The translations under genes were made by a program, and so were the position numbers. From Novakomyces olei (Eukaryota > Ascomycota > Novakomycetes > Novakomycetales > Novakomycetaceae), in contig JADEYG010000005.1 of NCBI GenBank assembly GCA_016906335.1, forward strand, positions 1-64,000: a stretch of DNA of 64,000 nt. The letters run 5' to 3'. The notes under the pieces were generated by a model. The model was not told the origin of the DNA. It worked only from the letters and a program-made list of their open reading frames with translations, and searched no databases. This document shows, piece by piece, positions 42,574 to 54,751 of this stretch (position 1 is the stretch's first letter; each line of letters opens with the position of its first letter).

Positions 42574-44325
42574 TTAAACGCAAGCTTGTCGCAAAGAATA
42601 TTTAGCGTATCTTTCGGCAGTGTGAGCGCGGAATGTTTTGCCCCATTTAAAGAAAATAATGACAGACATAAGGCAAAAACAGGCAATCAGTGATATTGCC
42701 AGAATAACATTTGAAATGCCGTTTGTGGCAAACCAGGGAGTAAGGGCAAAGACGAAGATAGTGCTGACGCAGTTGCGAACAAAAGTAACACCCACCAAAG
42801 CGTCACCGACGATCTGAAAAAGTTAGCATAGAAGTCATATTGAAAAATCTTGTAAAAGTCCGTTTGATAATATAAATATATATTTTAATTTCTGGCAAAT
42901 GCATACATTATTATAAGAGTCCGTGAGGTAAGTTAGCGCGAGAGTGTTGATAGCTACTGCACCCGCCCCGCAGGCCCCGATTCCAAGAGCCACGAGACCC
43001 CAGGACAGTCCACGCTCGATACTGTAGCCAAATAGTAGAGCACCGGCCAAGACAACAGGTACAAAAGGAAGAATGAGATAAAGTCGGGTCTCGGGCTCGT
43101 AGATTCCGTTGTTTCGACGAGCGATGCGCACGATTAGCGGATCAGAAATGTAGCCCACAAATATAGAGCCAATCGTGACGCCGATGAATTGTGGCAGATT
43201 CATAAGACCGATCTGGCCAGCCGAAAAATTGTAAGGGGGGAGAGTGAGCTGGCTGGACATTGTCGTGGTCAAAGAATTTTGCACTGCCAAAAGCACTCCG
43301 TACTGCACGGCGACAAAAACAATACCGGGGAACAGACCCAACAACAAGAATGGCTGGTAGATGTGGCGAGCAAAAGTTTTAAAGCCGCCGGGTGATGAAG
43401 CCGTAAGCGAAAGTCGCTCCCAGTAGGTCTTGACTGGTATATTAGGGTTAATGATGGGTCTCCCCTGAACTTGTGTGCGAGAGTCGTCCATGTCGACCTT
43501 GTCTTCATTTTGTACAGTTGTGTGCGGCACAGCAACCTTGCCCGTTGTGTCATCGCCGGCAGATTCGAGAACGCAAGGCGAATCGTTTGCTATTGCCGAG
43601 TCATTAAACAAAGGCACGTATTTCGTTTCCTCATACAAAAAGCAGAGGCCGACGAAAAGGCCTCCGAAGAGGATCGTGTTCCACCACCACACCCAGCGCC
43701 AGCCCTGGGAGTCTGTTACGTAGCCCGCGGCCAAAGGGCCCAGCGAAGCTCCAACCTGTGCAGACCAGCTGAATATAGCGTTAATAAAGCCACGCTGGTG
43801 TACGAAAAAGACATCCGCGACCGTCATTTGAACAACCACTTCGGACAAGGCGCCAAACAGACAGGAGAGAACGTTGACCATTATAATATCGACAGGTTTC
43901 TGCATTTTTGCGCTCCAGATGCTGACGCCAAAAGTCACCAGCGTGCTCAGGAGATAAAGTGGACGGCGACCAAATTTGAGGGCCAACGGCGTCAACAGAA
44001 TTGCTCCAAATGCGAGGCACCCGCAGCCGGTAGCGTAAGAGTCATTCAAAAGCTCCCAGCTAAACCCGAGCTGCTCGTTCATAGGGCCCCATGTTGGGGT
44101 CGCTGCGCACAGAAACTCGTTCACCAGCAGCGTCCACAGAGCAGTTAAGCCAAAGTTAAAGTACTTGCGCCACAGAGACCAGTTGAGAGGGTCGTTTGGG
44201 TCTTCGGTCGGCTGAGGATGGAGGATGATTTCATTGCTTTCGTCATTGATCTGCTCATTCAGCCATACAGTTCCTGGCGGCCAACTTTGCCTGTCAACTT
44301 CTTCCACTGAAGGTTCACGGTTCAT
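42574..44325 (-). CDS. MFS transporter, DHA1 / Hol1-like
   Basis: Two exons, 42907-44325 and 42574-42813, joined by a 93-nt intron (donor GTATGC, branch GCTAAC, acceptor TTTTTCAG); 552 residues. Shows the fungal signature NDPLNWSLWRKYFN before helix 1, GRRPLYLLST between helices 2 and 3, and an acidic cytoplasmic loop of about 60 residues in the middle. Hol1-like carriers move polyamines, cations or drugs out of or into cells by proton exchange; substrate here unknown. Divergent from the XanA-type dioxygenase with about 1 kb between starts. Confidence 0.83.
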
Positions 44326-45316
44326 GGTAGAGAGCGAGTGCGCGAATGGGTCGTATCCTCCAAGGAACTCGTGTCGGCAAGTCGTACAGACGATGGCCTC
44401 TTTATAACTATTCTCTTATCACTCGTGGCCTCCGTCCTTTGCGCACTTTTGGCCTCGCCATACCTGCACCAAAAAATTGGACTACGATTAGATATGATTC
44501 GGCTTCAGGAGCCAATGAAAACCAAAGATAAGCCCGAAAAGGGATCTATTAAATTTTTTTCTCCTCCGCTGAAGCCCACGCAGTGGTATATAATCAACTG
44601 TCAGCGAGCCTTTGTTCTCGTTTGGGAAGAAGGATTATCGTATGGCATTCGAGAAAGGTCTGATTTCTTTTGCGATTGTAACACGTTTTCGAACCGCATC
44701 AAGGAAACGTGGATGGAAGAAACGCGAATTCGTAATGCCAAGTAATGGTTACACCAACTGACCGCGATATAAACCGTGTGGCAATCGTCAGCGAGCCCTC
44801 GCGTCTCCAACCCTTCGGATGAAAACGGGTAATACGGAGAACCATTAAGGCGGGCTCTTATCATAAAGAAATATGATTATGGCAAATCAGATAAAATCAA
44901 ATAGTTAAAGTATTTAAAAAAGTAATCAAATAAGTAACGTCAAGTAATCGAACTGATCGAGGTGTAAAAGAAAGCCAGTTCAATTGCGCCAAGCGATAAC
45001 TTTGCGTAAATCAGGCCATCGGTATAGGCCCAAGTTGACAACTTTTAATTTTAGGCGCCATTTCTAAAGCGATTTTAAAGCGATTTTATTAAAAAAAGAA
45101 GACCGCTGTCAAAATTACGATAAGAAACTATTTTTACCAAAGGGAAATGGATAGCGAGCCCACTCAACCCTATCCTTTATCGGCCAATGCTGTTAACCCT
45201 ATTTAAGGCGCGTGTTAGCAGCCTTATCGCTGCAAACTGAGACTTGAGTCAGCGAGCTCATTAGTGTGTGCGGCAGTTCGCGACAGTATCCAATCTACCT
45301 CCTCAAGTCACTTTCA
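44326..45316. promoter_or_regulatory. Divergent promoter region, Hol1-like / XanA-type
   Basis: Holds several GATA-type sites (CTTATC at about 44414 and 44858, GATAA at about 44897 and 44994, CTTATC at about 45223) and TATTTAAGG at about 45198 as a possible TATA element for the dioxygenase. A 135-residue frame at 44338-44745 has no ATG at its start and no family likeness. Confidence 0.5.
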
Positions 45317-46756
45317 ATGGCGATTCAAGTCGTGCCTCTTCCCAAGGCCGAAGGTGTAAATGTCCAGGTAGGCGTGGCAAAAAAAAAGACCCAAAAAAAA
45401 AAAATGATACAAAAAAGTGGAGACAAACCTGCAATGATCGAGGCAGATGTACCTGCAAGTTTGCTAACACGAGAATAGCTGGGCGCCAAGATCATTGGTG
45501 CAGATTTGAACAATCTCGGACAAGACGAATTTGCGGCTATTCGCGATGCGCTTTATAGGCACAATGTTGTCGTTATCAAAGGCCAAAAAGAGATGCATCC
45601 AATCAGCCAGTTTGACTTTGTACGCCGCTTCGATCCCGATGCTCCTGCCGTCCACGGCTTCCTTACCGACGATGTGACGGCCGAGACGGTCGGTGTTCTC
45701 GGTGTATGTCTCTGCTAAACTACGTGGCAATGTGTACTGATATCAGCAGGGCAAGTATAACCTCGTGCCGGACTCTAAAGGCGTCACGCTCGTAGGCCGC
45801 GGCTACATCGACGACGATGGCCATGGATCCAAGGGGATCACGCTCAAGGCCGGTAGCCACACGGACCTCCACGTAGCTCCTCTTTCCGAGGAGCAGATGG
45901 CCGCTGGCGAGTCGCGATTCGGAGCCTTCCATTTTGACGGAGTCATCTATGGCGCGTACCCTTCGCGCGTCACTACTCTGCGCTGCGTCAAGGCTCCCAA
46001 GGGCCCGGACGTCAATATTCGATGGGACGATGGCTCGGGCCATGTAATGACAGCCAAGCCGGGCCTTACTGCCTTTATCGACAGTGCTCAGCTCTATGAC
46101 ATGCTGACTCTGGAGGAGAAGGCTCTCGCCGACAACAGCTGGTGGAGCCCGGCACCTCAGCCCTACGTGTGGACTGGAACCCGGAAGCTGAGAAATTCGG
46201 GTCTCGGCATGGCGCAGGGCGGCAAGACGGTGCCGTACGACAAACTGCCAGACTGGTCGGCAGACAAGGTCTACAAGTTCCCCATGGTATGGGTCAACCC
46301 CGTCACGGGCGTAAAGTGCTTCCAGATTATGCCTGACGTGGTGGAGAAACTGTACCTTAAATCCGGGCCGAATGATACGGAGAAGGTTGTCGCGGACGAA
46401 GGCGAAATTCACAAGTGGCTCAACGATATTCTCGATAGAATTAGCAAACCGGAGAATATTGCTATCCCCGAATACGAAGAGGGCGATATGGTCATTTTCA
46501 ACAACTGGGTATACCAGAGACATTTCTTTCTTTTCCCGTTTTTTCTTTTTTTTTTTTTTTTTCTTTTTTTTTTTTTTTTTCGTGTCCTGCTAACACATAA
46601 TTAGGGTGTCATGCATAGCTCGATAGACTTTCCGGCGAGCTACGGTACCCGTATCAGTAAGTTCAATATCATATGCCTAATGGATCTGACCTGTTTTTAG
46701 TGCACCAGTGCCATATTGCCTCGTCTACTTTACCAGTTGGTCCGAGCTGTGCGTAA
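45317..46756 (+). CDS. xanA: Alpha-ketoglutarate-dependent dioxygenase, XanA (xanthine dioxygenase) type
   Basis: Five exons: 45317-45367, 45479-45703, 45750-46508, 46605-46656 and 46701-46756; 380 residues. The exon 3 acceptor could be 3 nt earlier. Introns are 111, 46, 96 and 44 nt; the third contains a long T tract before TGCTAAC. Iron ligands are read as HxD in AFHFDG (H153, D155) and VMHSS (H349), with TRIMHQC supplying the ketoglutarate arginine (R361). The 12-residue H-to-R spacing and blocks PLSEEQMAAG, PSRVTTL, PYVWTG and NPVTG match Aspergillus XanA as I recall it. XanA converts xanthine to urate, letting fungi use purines for nitrogen. Substrate is inferred. Neighbouring permeases and amidase support nitrogen scavenging. 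Confidence 0.82.
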
Positions 46757-47144
46757 ACGACACGAGTTCGTCTCGCCAACTGGGTAAGTAAGTAGTATCG
46801 ACAGGATCTGTAGTGATAAGCGCCGCAAGATATCGGGTAACCGTTTGGCGCGCTCTTTTCGCCGCTATCTGGAGGGCGCAGTACCAAAAATAATACTAAA
46901 ATAAATCAAGTGGGATACGTTGTAATCTACATGTATAAACACAAAAATTGGAAGCATTTCAAGGCGTCGAATTTGTATGTGTATCTCGGGTGTCGGCTGC
47001 GCTGTGCCGCCGAATCAATGGGCATTAAAAATGTATAGGCTTATATGTTAATTTCAGGACTTTAAAAATACCAGTTTACAGAACAGCAAAGCGTAGAATT
47101 AGGCAGCAGTATCCCAATATTTATTAATTACATCATTTAAACCA
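46757..47144. other. Convergent 3' spacer
   Basis: Between the convergent dioxygenase and ARG81-like genes; nothing recognised. Contains GTGATAAGCG near 46811. Confidence 0.5.
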
Positions 47145-49268
47145 TCATAACGGTAGAATATCATTTGCGTTCTCCAAAAAGTACGTTCTCCACAACGGAA
47201 CCTCAAACATTAACTCTCCCTTGTCCTCCATTTTGTCGCGATAGCGCCAGTAATCCTGGACCAGTTCCCAAAGACGTCGCACATTTCCAATGTGGTAGTC
47301 CAGCATTCTGCTCCACCACTCTATCCAAACGTCTCTTTTGTCCCGTAAAGCCTCGCATGAAGCAATGAAGCCGGGCCACATGATCGGCGCAACCTTTTGC
47401 GAATCAAAAGCAGAGCTCTCGTGCTTGAGCTCTTCGATCTGAAATAGATGGCTTGCCACCTGCTCAACATGGTAGGAAGTATCCCCGTACTTCATTGGGG
47501 AGCAAAGCAGATCGGCCATGGCTGGAGCCAAAAGGGTCATAAAGTAGATGTGTATAGCGTGGTGGAAAGCAGAGAAATGAGCGTTCATAATCCGCTTTTT
47601 ATTGACTTCAGATTGAGATTTATCATCGAGCAACATGAGATCTGTTTCTTTCGTAACGTCCCACGACTCTATCATCGAGCCGAGCTTGCGGCATGCTGCC
47701 AGGAGCCCTTGGGGGAATGCTTGCGTACGATCGAGGTAGAAAGTCTGGTGCTGGAAGAGTACAGTTACACAGCGAATATAACTAGCCAATGTGTGGGTTA
47801 GCCCGTAAGTCTGCTGAAGCATGCGATCGTCCACCGCCGGATTCCGCGCCAGCGCACTTATAAACTCCTTGGAAACATCTTCGCCCTCAGACGGCCACGG
47901 AACTCCTGACGTAGACCGGCTGGTGGTTTCAGAGAGAGTCGATTGTAAATAGTGCGCTGTAAACAGATACATTCGCTCGGTTGAGCTGTTTATTGCATTG
48001 CCCGTATTTCCAGCATCTACCGACAGCCGGAATCTCTCGTACGCTTTTAGGTGAAGGCAATATTCTGACATGCTTCCTTCCATGACCTGTGACGCGGTAT
48101 TAGCTCAACTAGTAAACGCGCAGATATTAATAAAATCAATAGAAAATAAAATTAAAAGGTACAGAAAGAAACAAAAGGAGAAAAGCAGGTATAAATGTAT
48201 AACAAAACTTTGAAACTCTTCGAAAACGTACATCGATCGTAATAAACGACAAAATAGCTGATTCTATTGCCAGCAATTCGGACGCACTTCTTTGGCGACC
48301 ATTATTTACAGCCGTGCGCAGAAATTTGTAGGCTAGCATGCGGCATAAATGGGCAGCTTGAGTTATCTCTTGCGACTGCTCATTATCCGTCACGTTTCCC
48401 CTCGCATGAAATGCAGCAGTTGCCAGCAATGAATAAAATACAGCGCGATGGCTCAGCGTCAGATTCTCGCTGCTACTCAAATTATTCATTCCCGTGATAG
48501 CTTGGGGTACATACACCGTAGTGTAGACATTTTGAGAGTGGATCACAGGCTGCAAAATATGAACCACTGAGGAAATATAATGATGGAAAAGCCGACCTGC
48601 AAGCTGATAGTCGGGGAACATGGTGCTGCTAGATGCAAAGCGTGGTACCCTACTTGCTAAACACGGTAAATTCGTTAATGCCAAGCTATTGTCCTTTTTC
48701 ACGATCGTGAGAGCGTGTTTGCTAGAGTCGCGGGCGCCCACGAAAATGGAAAACGGACCTTCTTGCATTGTAGTATCAATTTGGTCAGCCTGGTCAATTC
48801 GAGCTAGCATTTCATCGACTTCATTCAAGCCAAATTGCCAGCATAGAAAACCTTTCACATTAATCTCCGGTCAGACTGAAAGTAAAGAATCCATACAAGA
48901 CGCAAAACAAAATAAACTGAGTATGAGCCTTGGATAAATTTATCCCAGACAAACAAAATTCAAATTAAACATTTAAATATAAAAACTAGGACAACTCACG
49001 AGGAAAGAGCATGGCTTTTCGCTTAATTGGCACAGCTGGTTCATCTAATCCATTGACCCAGTGGAGGTAAATCGTATAGCCGGCACATACATGTCCTCCT
49101 TTTTGGCATCGAGCGCAAGTCGGCCTTGCAAGATCGCATTTTACTTTTCTCCTCCTGCATGTCCAACATCTACAAAGGTCTCGGTCAACTAAAATGCTTT
49201 CTGCAAGAGCTTGCTTACCCGTGGAATGTCTTGGTCTTTGTGATTGGCACTCTACTGCGTCTCGGCAT
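47145..49268 (-). CDS. Zn2Cys6 transcription factor, ARG81/ARGRII type
   Basis: Four exons: 49219-49268, 49000-49169, 48232-48851 and 47145-48086; 593 residues. The first two introns (49 and 148 nt) were placed so that the N-terminus reads KTKTFHGCWTCRRRKVKC and the frame continues; the third (145 nt) ends CACAG. The acceptor of intron 2 (TGAAAG) is the weakest call. The cluster CWTCRRRKVKCDLARPTCAR is followed by CQKGGHVCAGYTIYLHW, the Gly-Tyr...Trp pattern of ARG81-like regulators, and the rest resembles the Fungal_trans_2 domain. Such factors control amino-acid or other nitrogen metabolism genes. Placed beside the dioxygenase and permeases it may be a pathway regulator. Confidence 0.78.
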
Positions 49269-49585
49269 TTCCGGGCCGCGAGGGCTCGTAACCCTCGATT
49301 TCGAAACAGCAGCAAAGAGGCTCACCCAGCGCTTTCAAGCCAAACACTTTTTATACTTCATATTGTGCGCATCAGCAGATTAGTATGGAAGCGAACCGGA
49401 GATAAGCGCCATCTCTCTCTCCATAAATTACTTGTCAGACAGGCAATGATAATAGTGCTGATTCTGATACGATTCACGTGAAACGCTTGGTTTAATCTCC
49501 TTCGTAGAAAAGGGTTTTCTATTTGATTTTATTGTGATTTAAGAAACTTACCAGATCTATTTATATTCAAGTTACTGAATTATAT

Positions 49586-49848
49586 TGTTGAGAAGTTGAC
49601 TCTATATAACTTATATTTAACTCAATTATTTGAAATAATTACTGTCTTTACATGAATAATTCTGTCTTTACTTACTGAAATCTCCTCTAATTTCTACATT
49701 CTGTCTTTACCAGATCTATTATTGAATAATATATATATATATCCCTGACAGCGCCTCTGAGCCTTGGGGGACCTTTAACATTCTTTTCTACAGTCAGATA
49801 GTTAATATCAACCGTTCGAACTTCAACATAACTTTAAATAATTCAACA
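49586..49848 (+). mobile_element. Solo LTR, Copia-like
   Basis: 263 bp, TGTTGAGAAG...AATTCAACA, flanked by TATAT on both sides (49581-49585 and 49849-49853). Shares GCCTTGGGGACC and ATTCTTTTCTACAGTCAGAT with the next LTR. Old. Confidence 0.65.
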
Positions 49849-49856
49849 TATATATA

Positions 49857-50128
49857 TGTTGGATCTTTGAACAGAGAGAATAAAGTGAATTAGCTAGCTA
49901 CCCAAGTCTGTAAGATTCTATGGACTTGTATTTATATAAAATGAATAGATAGTTAAACCGTTAAAGAGAGAATTAGTTTTAACATAAATGGGATCTTCGA
50001 TTAATATCAGTAGTTCAACAATATACTTAACCCTCACAGCGTGTTTTTGCCTTGGGGACCATTCTTTTCTACAGTCAGATACTTAATGTCACACATTAAA
50101 ACTTCAAATTAACTTTAATAATTCAACA
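49857..50128 (+). mobile_element. Solo LTR, Copia-like, related to the previous one
   Basis: 272 bp, TGTTGGATC...AATTCAACA. Related to 49586-49848 in its 3' half; both resemble the Copia LTR at 9323 in ends and in the ACCCTCACA...TCGGGG-like block. No clean target duplication seen. Confidence 0.6.
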
Positions 50129-50240
50129 ATTAGCTTGAAGCCACCTTAAATTTGAACCTGGGTGCTACCTGTACTTATATAATTTCTATCTAAATCACAA
50201 ACTAGACATACTCTCAATCCTCTTTCGATTATTTCCTCCG
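50127..50240. repeat. Subtelomeric segment paralogous to the Copia target site
   Basis: TTAGCTTGAAGCC...GGGTGCTACCTGTACTTATAT...TTTCTATCTAAATCAC...TCGATTATTTCC matches 9265-9322 joined to 27869-27950, without the element. It supports the insertion boundaries. Confidence 0.75.
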
Positions 50241-50710
50241 TTTGTATTGATCCGTCTTCAAAGTAGTGTAATTAAGTGGCTATTATAGTCGATTTTTTCT
50301 CAGACAGTCTGATCCAAATACGTAAACCTTGTCAAGTATCATGTCTAAACGCCTTATTACAAAGGCTTACATTTAAGTATCAGTGCTCAAGTTTTCCATT
50401 ATTAAGCATCTCATCAAGCGCTGAGCTGTCAAATTTAAAATAACCAAATTCAGATGTATAGAGATAGTCTAGGACGCGCATGCTTATCGTGATGAGGTTA
50501 AGTGCTAATGTGGGATAGAGCTTAGCGCCATACGAGTTCTTAAGTGGGATGCGAAAACGCTCTGTTCTGTCATTGGTGGGATTATCGTTAATTTAACCCT
50601 AATCCATTGGATAATCGGCGAGATTACTACTTTGGGTCTCAGATTTATGTCAGCTAGTTTCATAATCTGCTATTTTAGCCAGTAAGCATTAAGCGGCATA
50701 CTTGCGGCCA

Positions 50711-50740
50711 TGATAAGAGATAAGATGGGAATATATAGTA
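50711..50740 (+). promoter_or_regulatory. Double GATA site and TATA box
   Basis: TGATAAGAGATAAGATGG at 50711-50728 gives two GATAAG cores 8 bp apart, followed by ATATATAGTA (50731-50740), about 60-70 bp before the ATG at 50802. GATA-factor pairs are the hallmark of nitrogen-catabolite-repressed genes in fungi. Confidence 0.6.
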
Positions 50741-50801
50741 GAGGGCGGCACCGAGCATTTTGGTCATTCAAAAGACTTTCCGCGTTTATCGACTAGCAAT
50801 T

Positions 50802-52299
50802 ATGGAAAAATCAGACAGTATTGAACTGACTAAAGATGAAGCTGCCGTTGCCGTTTCTCCCATTGAAATCGATTCTAAAAGTGAAACAGCTTTGCTTCGC
50901 AAACTAGATGCGCATATCATTCCGGTGCTGGCAGCTTTATATTTTTTGTCGTTTCTCGATAGAAACAATATAGGCAATACTGCTATTGCTGGTCTACCCG
51001 AAGACCTGGGATTAAAAGGAAATCAATTTGGAAATTTGACGTCCATTGTATACGTAACTTACTGTGTATTCGAGCTTTTTATGGGAGTGATTGCTCGACG
51101 ATTTGGACCTAGACGATTAATTGCATTTGGCACTTTCTTTTGGGGAATAGTTTCCTTTTGTCAATGTTTTGTTACGAGCTATGGAGGAATAATGGGAGCT
51201 CGTGTCGTTCTCGGTGTCGCAGAAGCCATTTTCTTTCCTACTGCTTCTGTCTATATTGTAACTTACTATAAACGTGAAGAGCAGGCTAAACGGTGGAGCT
51301 ACATTTTTGTGGCATCTGCAGCTTCTGGAGCATTTTCGGGGCTCATTGCCTATGGCATTCAGCATATTCATACTAGCAGCTGGGCACCTTGGCAGTATTT
51401 ATTTGCCATCGAAGGAGGAATGAGTATAGTTGCTGCTCCTGTAGCTTACGTTTTGATCCCCGAAAATATAGAAACCGCTTGGTTTTTGACTGAAAAAGAG
51501 CGAGAATTAGTCCGGCTTCGGTACGCTTCTAATACCGATTATGAACGACCTGGAAAGCTGACTGGCCGTGATGTTAAACAGGCTGTTTGCGATTTCAAAA
51601 TTTGGATTTCTACCGTCTATGAATTCTTTGGCAACCTGACTCTATACGGCTTCAGCACATTTATTCCTATTATTGTACGAGGGATGGGATTTAGTTCTGT
51701 AAGAGCTCAACTCATGACTGTCCCTGTTTACGCGTGGGCAGCAACTGCTTATATAATTGGTGCAAACTGGTCCGATAGAATCCGCAAACGCGGAATTTTT
51801 CTTATTGGGTTCAATTTGATTGCCTCGATTGGATATATACTTCTCATATCCATACCAACGCAATATCTTGGAGGTAAATTTACTACAACTTTAGCTATGG
51901 CGTCTAACAACTTTAGCTCGATATTTTTCGGTATTTGTTCTAGCAACCGCGGCCTATGCAATAACGAGTTTGAATCTTACGTGGCAAAATAACAACATTG
52001 CGCAAAGCTACAAAAGAGCAATTGGAATAGGGATCAATCAGGGCATGGGCAATGCTGGAGCAGCAGTGGCTGGACAAATATATCGGTCACAGAACTACCC
52101 ACGTTACATTCCTGGAGTGTCCACTGCACTAGGCGGATGTGCAATAAACATTTCGCTGGTTACAATCCAGATGATTTATTTGTCCAGAGCAAATGCAAAA
52201 CGTGAACAAAAAATTCAAAATGCCCATGAAAATGGCTCTGTTCTAGACGATGATTCATATCTCGGTGATAAAAGCGTTCATTATCGATATACTTTGTAG
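50802..52299 (+). CDS. MFS permease, Dal5/Tna1-like (anion:cation symporter family), copy 1
   Basis: Two exons, 50802-51873 and 51917-52299, 43-nt intron (GTAAAT...TTTAG); 484 residues. Start at the ATG at 50802, as the longer frame begins without ATG. Family marks: RKLDAHIIPVLAALYFLSFL, DRNNIGNTAIAGL, GARVVLGVAEAIFFPTASVY, and LTWQNNNIAQSYKRAIGIG after helix 10. These carriers import allantoate, ureidosuccinate, nicotinate and similar organic anions. Stops of this gene and the next face each other 80 bp apart. The double GATA site suggests nitrogen control. Confidence 0.86.
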
Positions 52300-52379
52300 C
52301 TAATTTGGTGTGAAAGGTTTGAATACTAGTCAATATTAAATATATAAATCTACTATTTAAAATTTCAATAACTTCTCTT

Positions 52380-54133
52380 TCAAAGCTTGTACCGAAACCC
52401 TTTGTTCTCAAAATCAGTGCGATCTTCAAAACCTTTCCGCTCCGCTTCGGTGCTCTCGACAATGTAACCTTTGCCGTCGCGTCGCTTATTGCAAACGTAC
52501 ATCCAGACTGCGAGTGTCCCAATGCATACAATAACACCAGCATAACAAATCTCAAGGCCTAGAATGGCGCTATGATAACGTGGAGATTGTTCAGCAAAAA
52601 AGAAGTGCGGACTAATAATATTACCAGCGGCATACAATACAAAGTTTCCTCCAATGACATTAGATCGTTTATAATGACCTGCAACGTTTGAGGCAGCTAG
52701 GGACCACGAAAGAATAATACTTGCCCCGAAAATTGATTGAAGCCATGTGCAGGCTGCGAGTGCCATTTTATGTCGTAAATCAATTGTCAAAATACCAATT
52801 AGGCCCGCCATTCCCGGTAGGACGGCTAAAATAATGGCAATGCATGTAAAGTTTTTGATCTTTGAGGACATGACTCCCAAAAAGATTACGGAAATAAATT
52901 CAAAAGCGCCCCCGGGCATTTGCAAAAGAGTAGCTTGCAATGGCGTAAACCGAAAGGCCAAAAGTAGAGTGGATGCAAAATTTGAGGTTCCTCCATTTAA
53001 AAGGCCCAGACACAGCGCGTTTCCCCATAAAAGCCAGGTTTTAAAGTCACAGAATGCTTCAACTGCTTGATATTTTAAAAACTTCTTATGCTGAACGCCT
53101 GTTTCGTTTTTGCGAATTCGCCATACAGCCACTACCTTTTCCCTGTGACTCAATAGCCATCCTTTATGAGGACCATCGGGTAAAATAAAAATAATGATGA
53201 ATGAATAAAGCGTTGTTATGGCACCAACAGTAACCATTATGAGTTTCCAACTAGGCAGACTAAGATGATCGACATGTCCAAGACCCCAGGCTATCAGCGC
53301 ACCTAGAATATTAAACAGAGAACTCAATATAGAATAGAATAAAATCATATTAAATGAAGTAAACTTTTTAGCTGTATTTATTACCAAGAATTGAGGCCAA
53401 ACCGTTCACACTCAACCAGAGCGACATTCGTAGCGGCTGCTCGTCTCTGGTCCAAAAAGAGCAGGTAAGACTCATCCAGGCCGGCCCAATTACAGACTCT
53501 ACTGCCCCTAAAAAGAATCGTAGTACGAAGAGCCCCGCGAAATTAAAGGCAGCTGCATGAAGCATGAGAAGTGCACCCCATATAAACACTAAAGCTCCAA
53601 CCATTTTGGCTATCGGGAACTTCTGCAATCCAAGGTTCATAAAGTAGGCTGCAAAAAGCTAGAACAATAAAAGCATCATGTTAGCAGTGCCCGTATTTTA
53701 CGAAAAAAAGCCTTACATATCCAAAATTGGTAGCTGAGGCCACCCATGAATAATCGTTTAGTGTCATATTCGTGTCAGGTCGAAGCCCGTACGAATTTGA
53801 ATAGTTTAGCCTTGTTCGTTAGCACCGTTTCTTTTGTTTTATTCATAATTCTTACGTTTGTTTGTCCAGAAACGACAGCAAGTACGTAATCATCATCTAA
53901 AATTTAGCCAAAAACAAATAGAATAGTGCACGTACTATAGGCAATACAATAAAATCAAGCTTGCGCTTCACGGTGCGAGATAATGACTCTAGCTCAACAT
54001 TGCTATAGCTCTGACTTTCCAAAAACAAACTCAACGCCTCATCTCCGTGCAACGTGCTGTTCAAGTCTATGACTTCACCTGTAACTTCATGTTTCAAAGA
54101 GTTGGTGCCACCCAAGGAAACTGCTTTTTCCAT
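52380..54133 (-). CDS. MFS permease, Dal5-like, copy 2
   Basis: Five exons: 53936-54133, 53856-53896, 53717-53810, 53385-53658 and 52380-53302; 509 residues. Introns of 39, 45, 58 and 82 nt all keep frame. Marks: RKLDFIVLPIMMITYLLSFL, DKQTLNYSNSYGL, YSWVASATNFGYL, FFLGAVESVIGPAWMSLT, and SWSLAASNVAGHYKRSNVIG near the end, the classical allantoate-permease segment. Distinct from copy 1 (few shared residues outside motifs), so not a recent duplicate. Probable import of allantoate or a related amide. Confidence 0.85.
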
Positions 54134-54751
54134 ATTTTGAAATATAGGCTAGTTCCGCTATTCGCTTTTGATTTGTAGGCTCTAGCTTTTCTTGATGCTC
54201 GTGGCAATTTATCGTAACTGACGCCACGACAGTGTTGAATTAGTAATGATTTTTAGTGATAGCATATGTGGGCTGCGTATACTGATAACAGACTAAACCC
54301 CCAAAAATAATTTTACCCCAAAAATTATAGGCTTCCTTCCTTAGTCAGATATAATCTCCGCCGTTTCTCATAAGCGAGGCTTGCGCCTATTTCGGAAATG
54401 ATAAGCAGACGACACCACGCAAGGGGCTTTCTATGTGGGTTGAATTCTCCGATATCGGAAGATGTTATCGATGGCACAAATTTCAAGTCCTAATTTCCTT
54501 TTTACTATCTTTTTTAATTTATCGAATATATTATCACGATCAATATGCTTCCTCGATAAGAAACGGCTATTTTCCGATCAGACGGTTATTGTTCAAATAT
54601 TGATTTCTAGCTAGTTCAAGTGACTAGTAGTCCTATATATCCACATATTTTGTAAATATAATACTTTGTAATAATATACAGCAATGGCCTTTCACCCTAT
54701 TTAAGCCTATAGTTGTAGCATGGAGTATCTTCAACAATCGTGTTTAAAGCC
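54134..54751. promoter_or_regulatory. Upstream region of Dal5-like copy 2 / 3' flank of amidase
   Basis: No gene. CTGATAACAG near 54280 and ATGATAAGCAG near 54400 are candidate GATA sites for the permease. Confidence 0.45.

Larger units (their letters stand above)
49269..50801. other. Spacer with two solo LTRs and a paralog of the Copia target segment
   Basis: No gene. Holds LTRs at 49586-49848 and 49857-50128, the target-segment paralog from about 50127 to 50240, AACCCTAA at about 50596 and the GATA/TATA promoter of the next gene. Confidence 0.65.

Noticed and set aside
44338-44745. 135-residue frame in the divergent promoter
   Set aside because: No ATG at its start, lies in the spacer between two well-supported genes, and has no recognisable domain.
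46372-46593. Frame with a poly-phenylalanine end
   Set aside because: Out-of-frame reading of the dioxygenase gene running into the T-rich intron.
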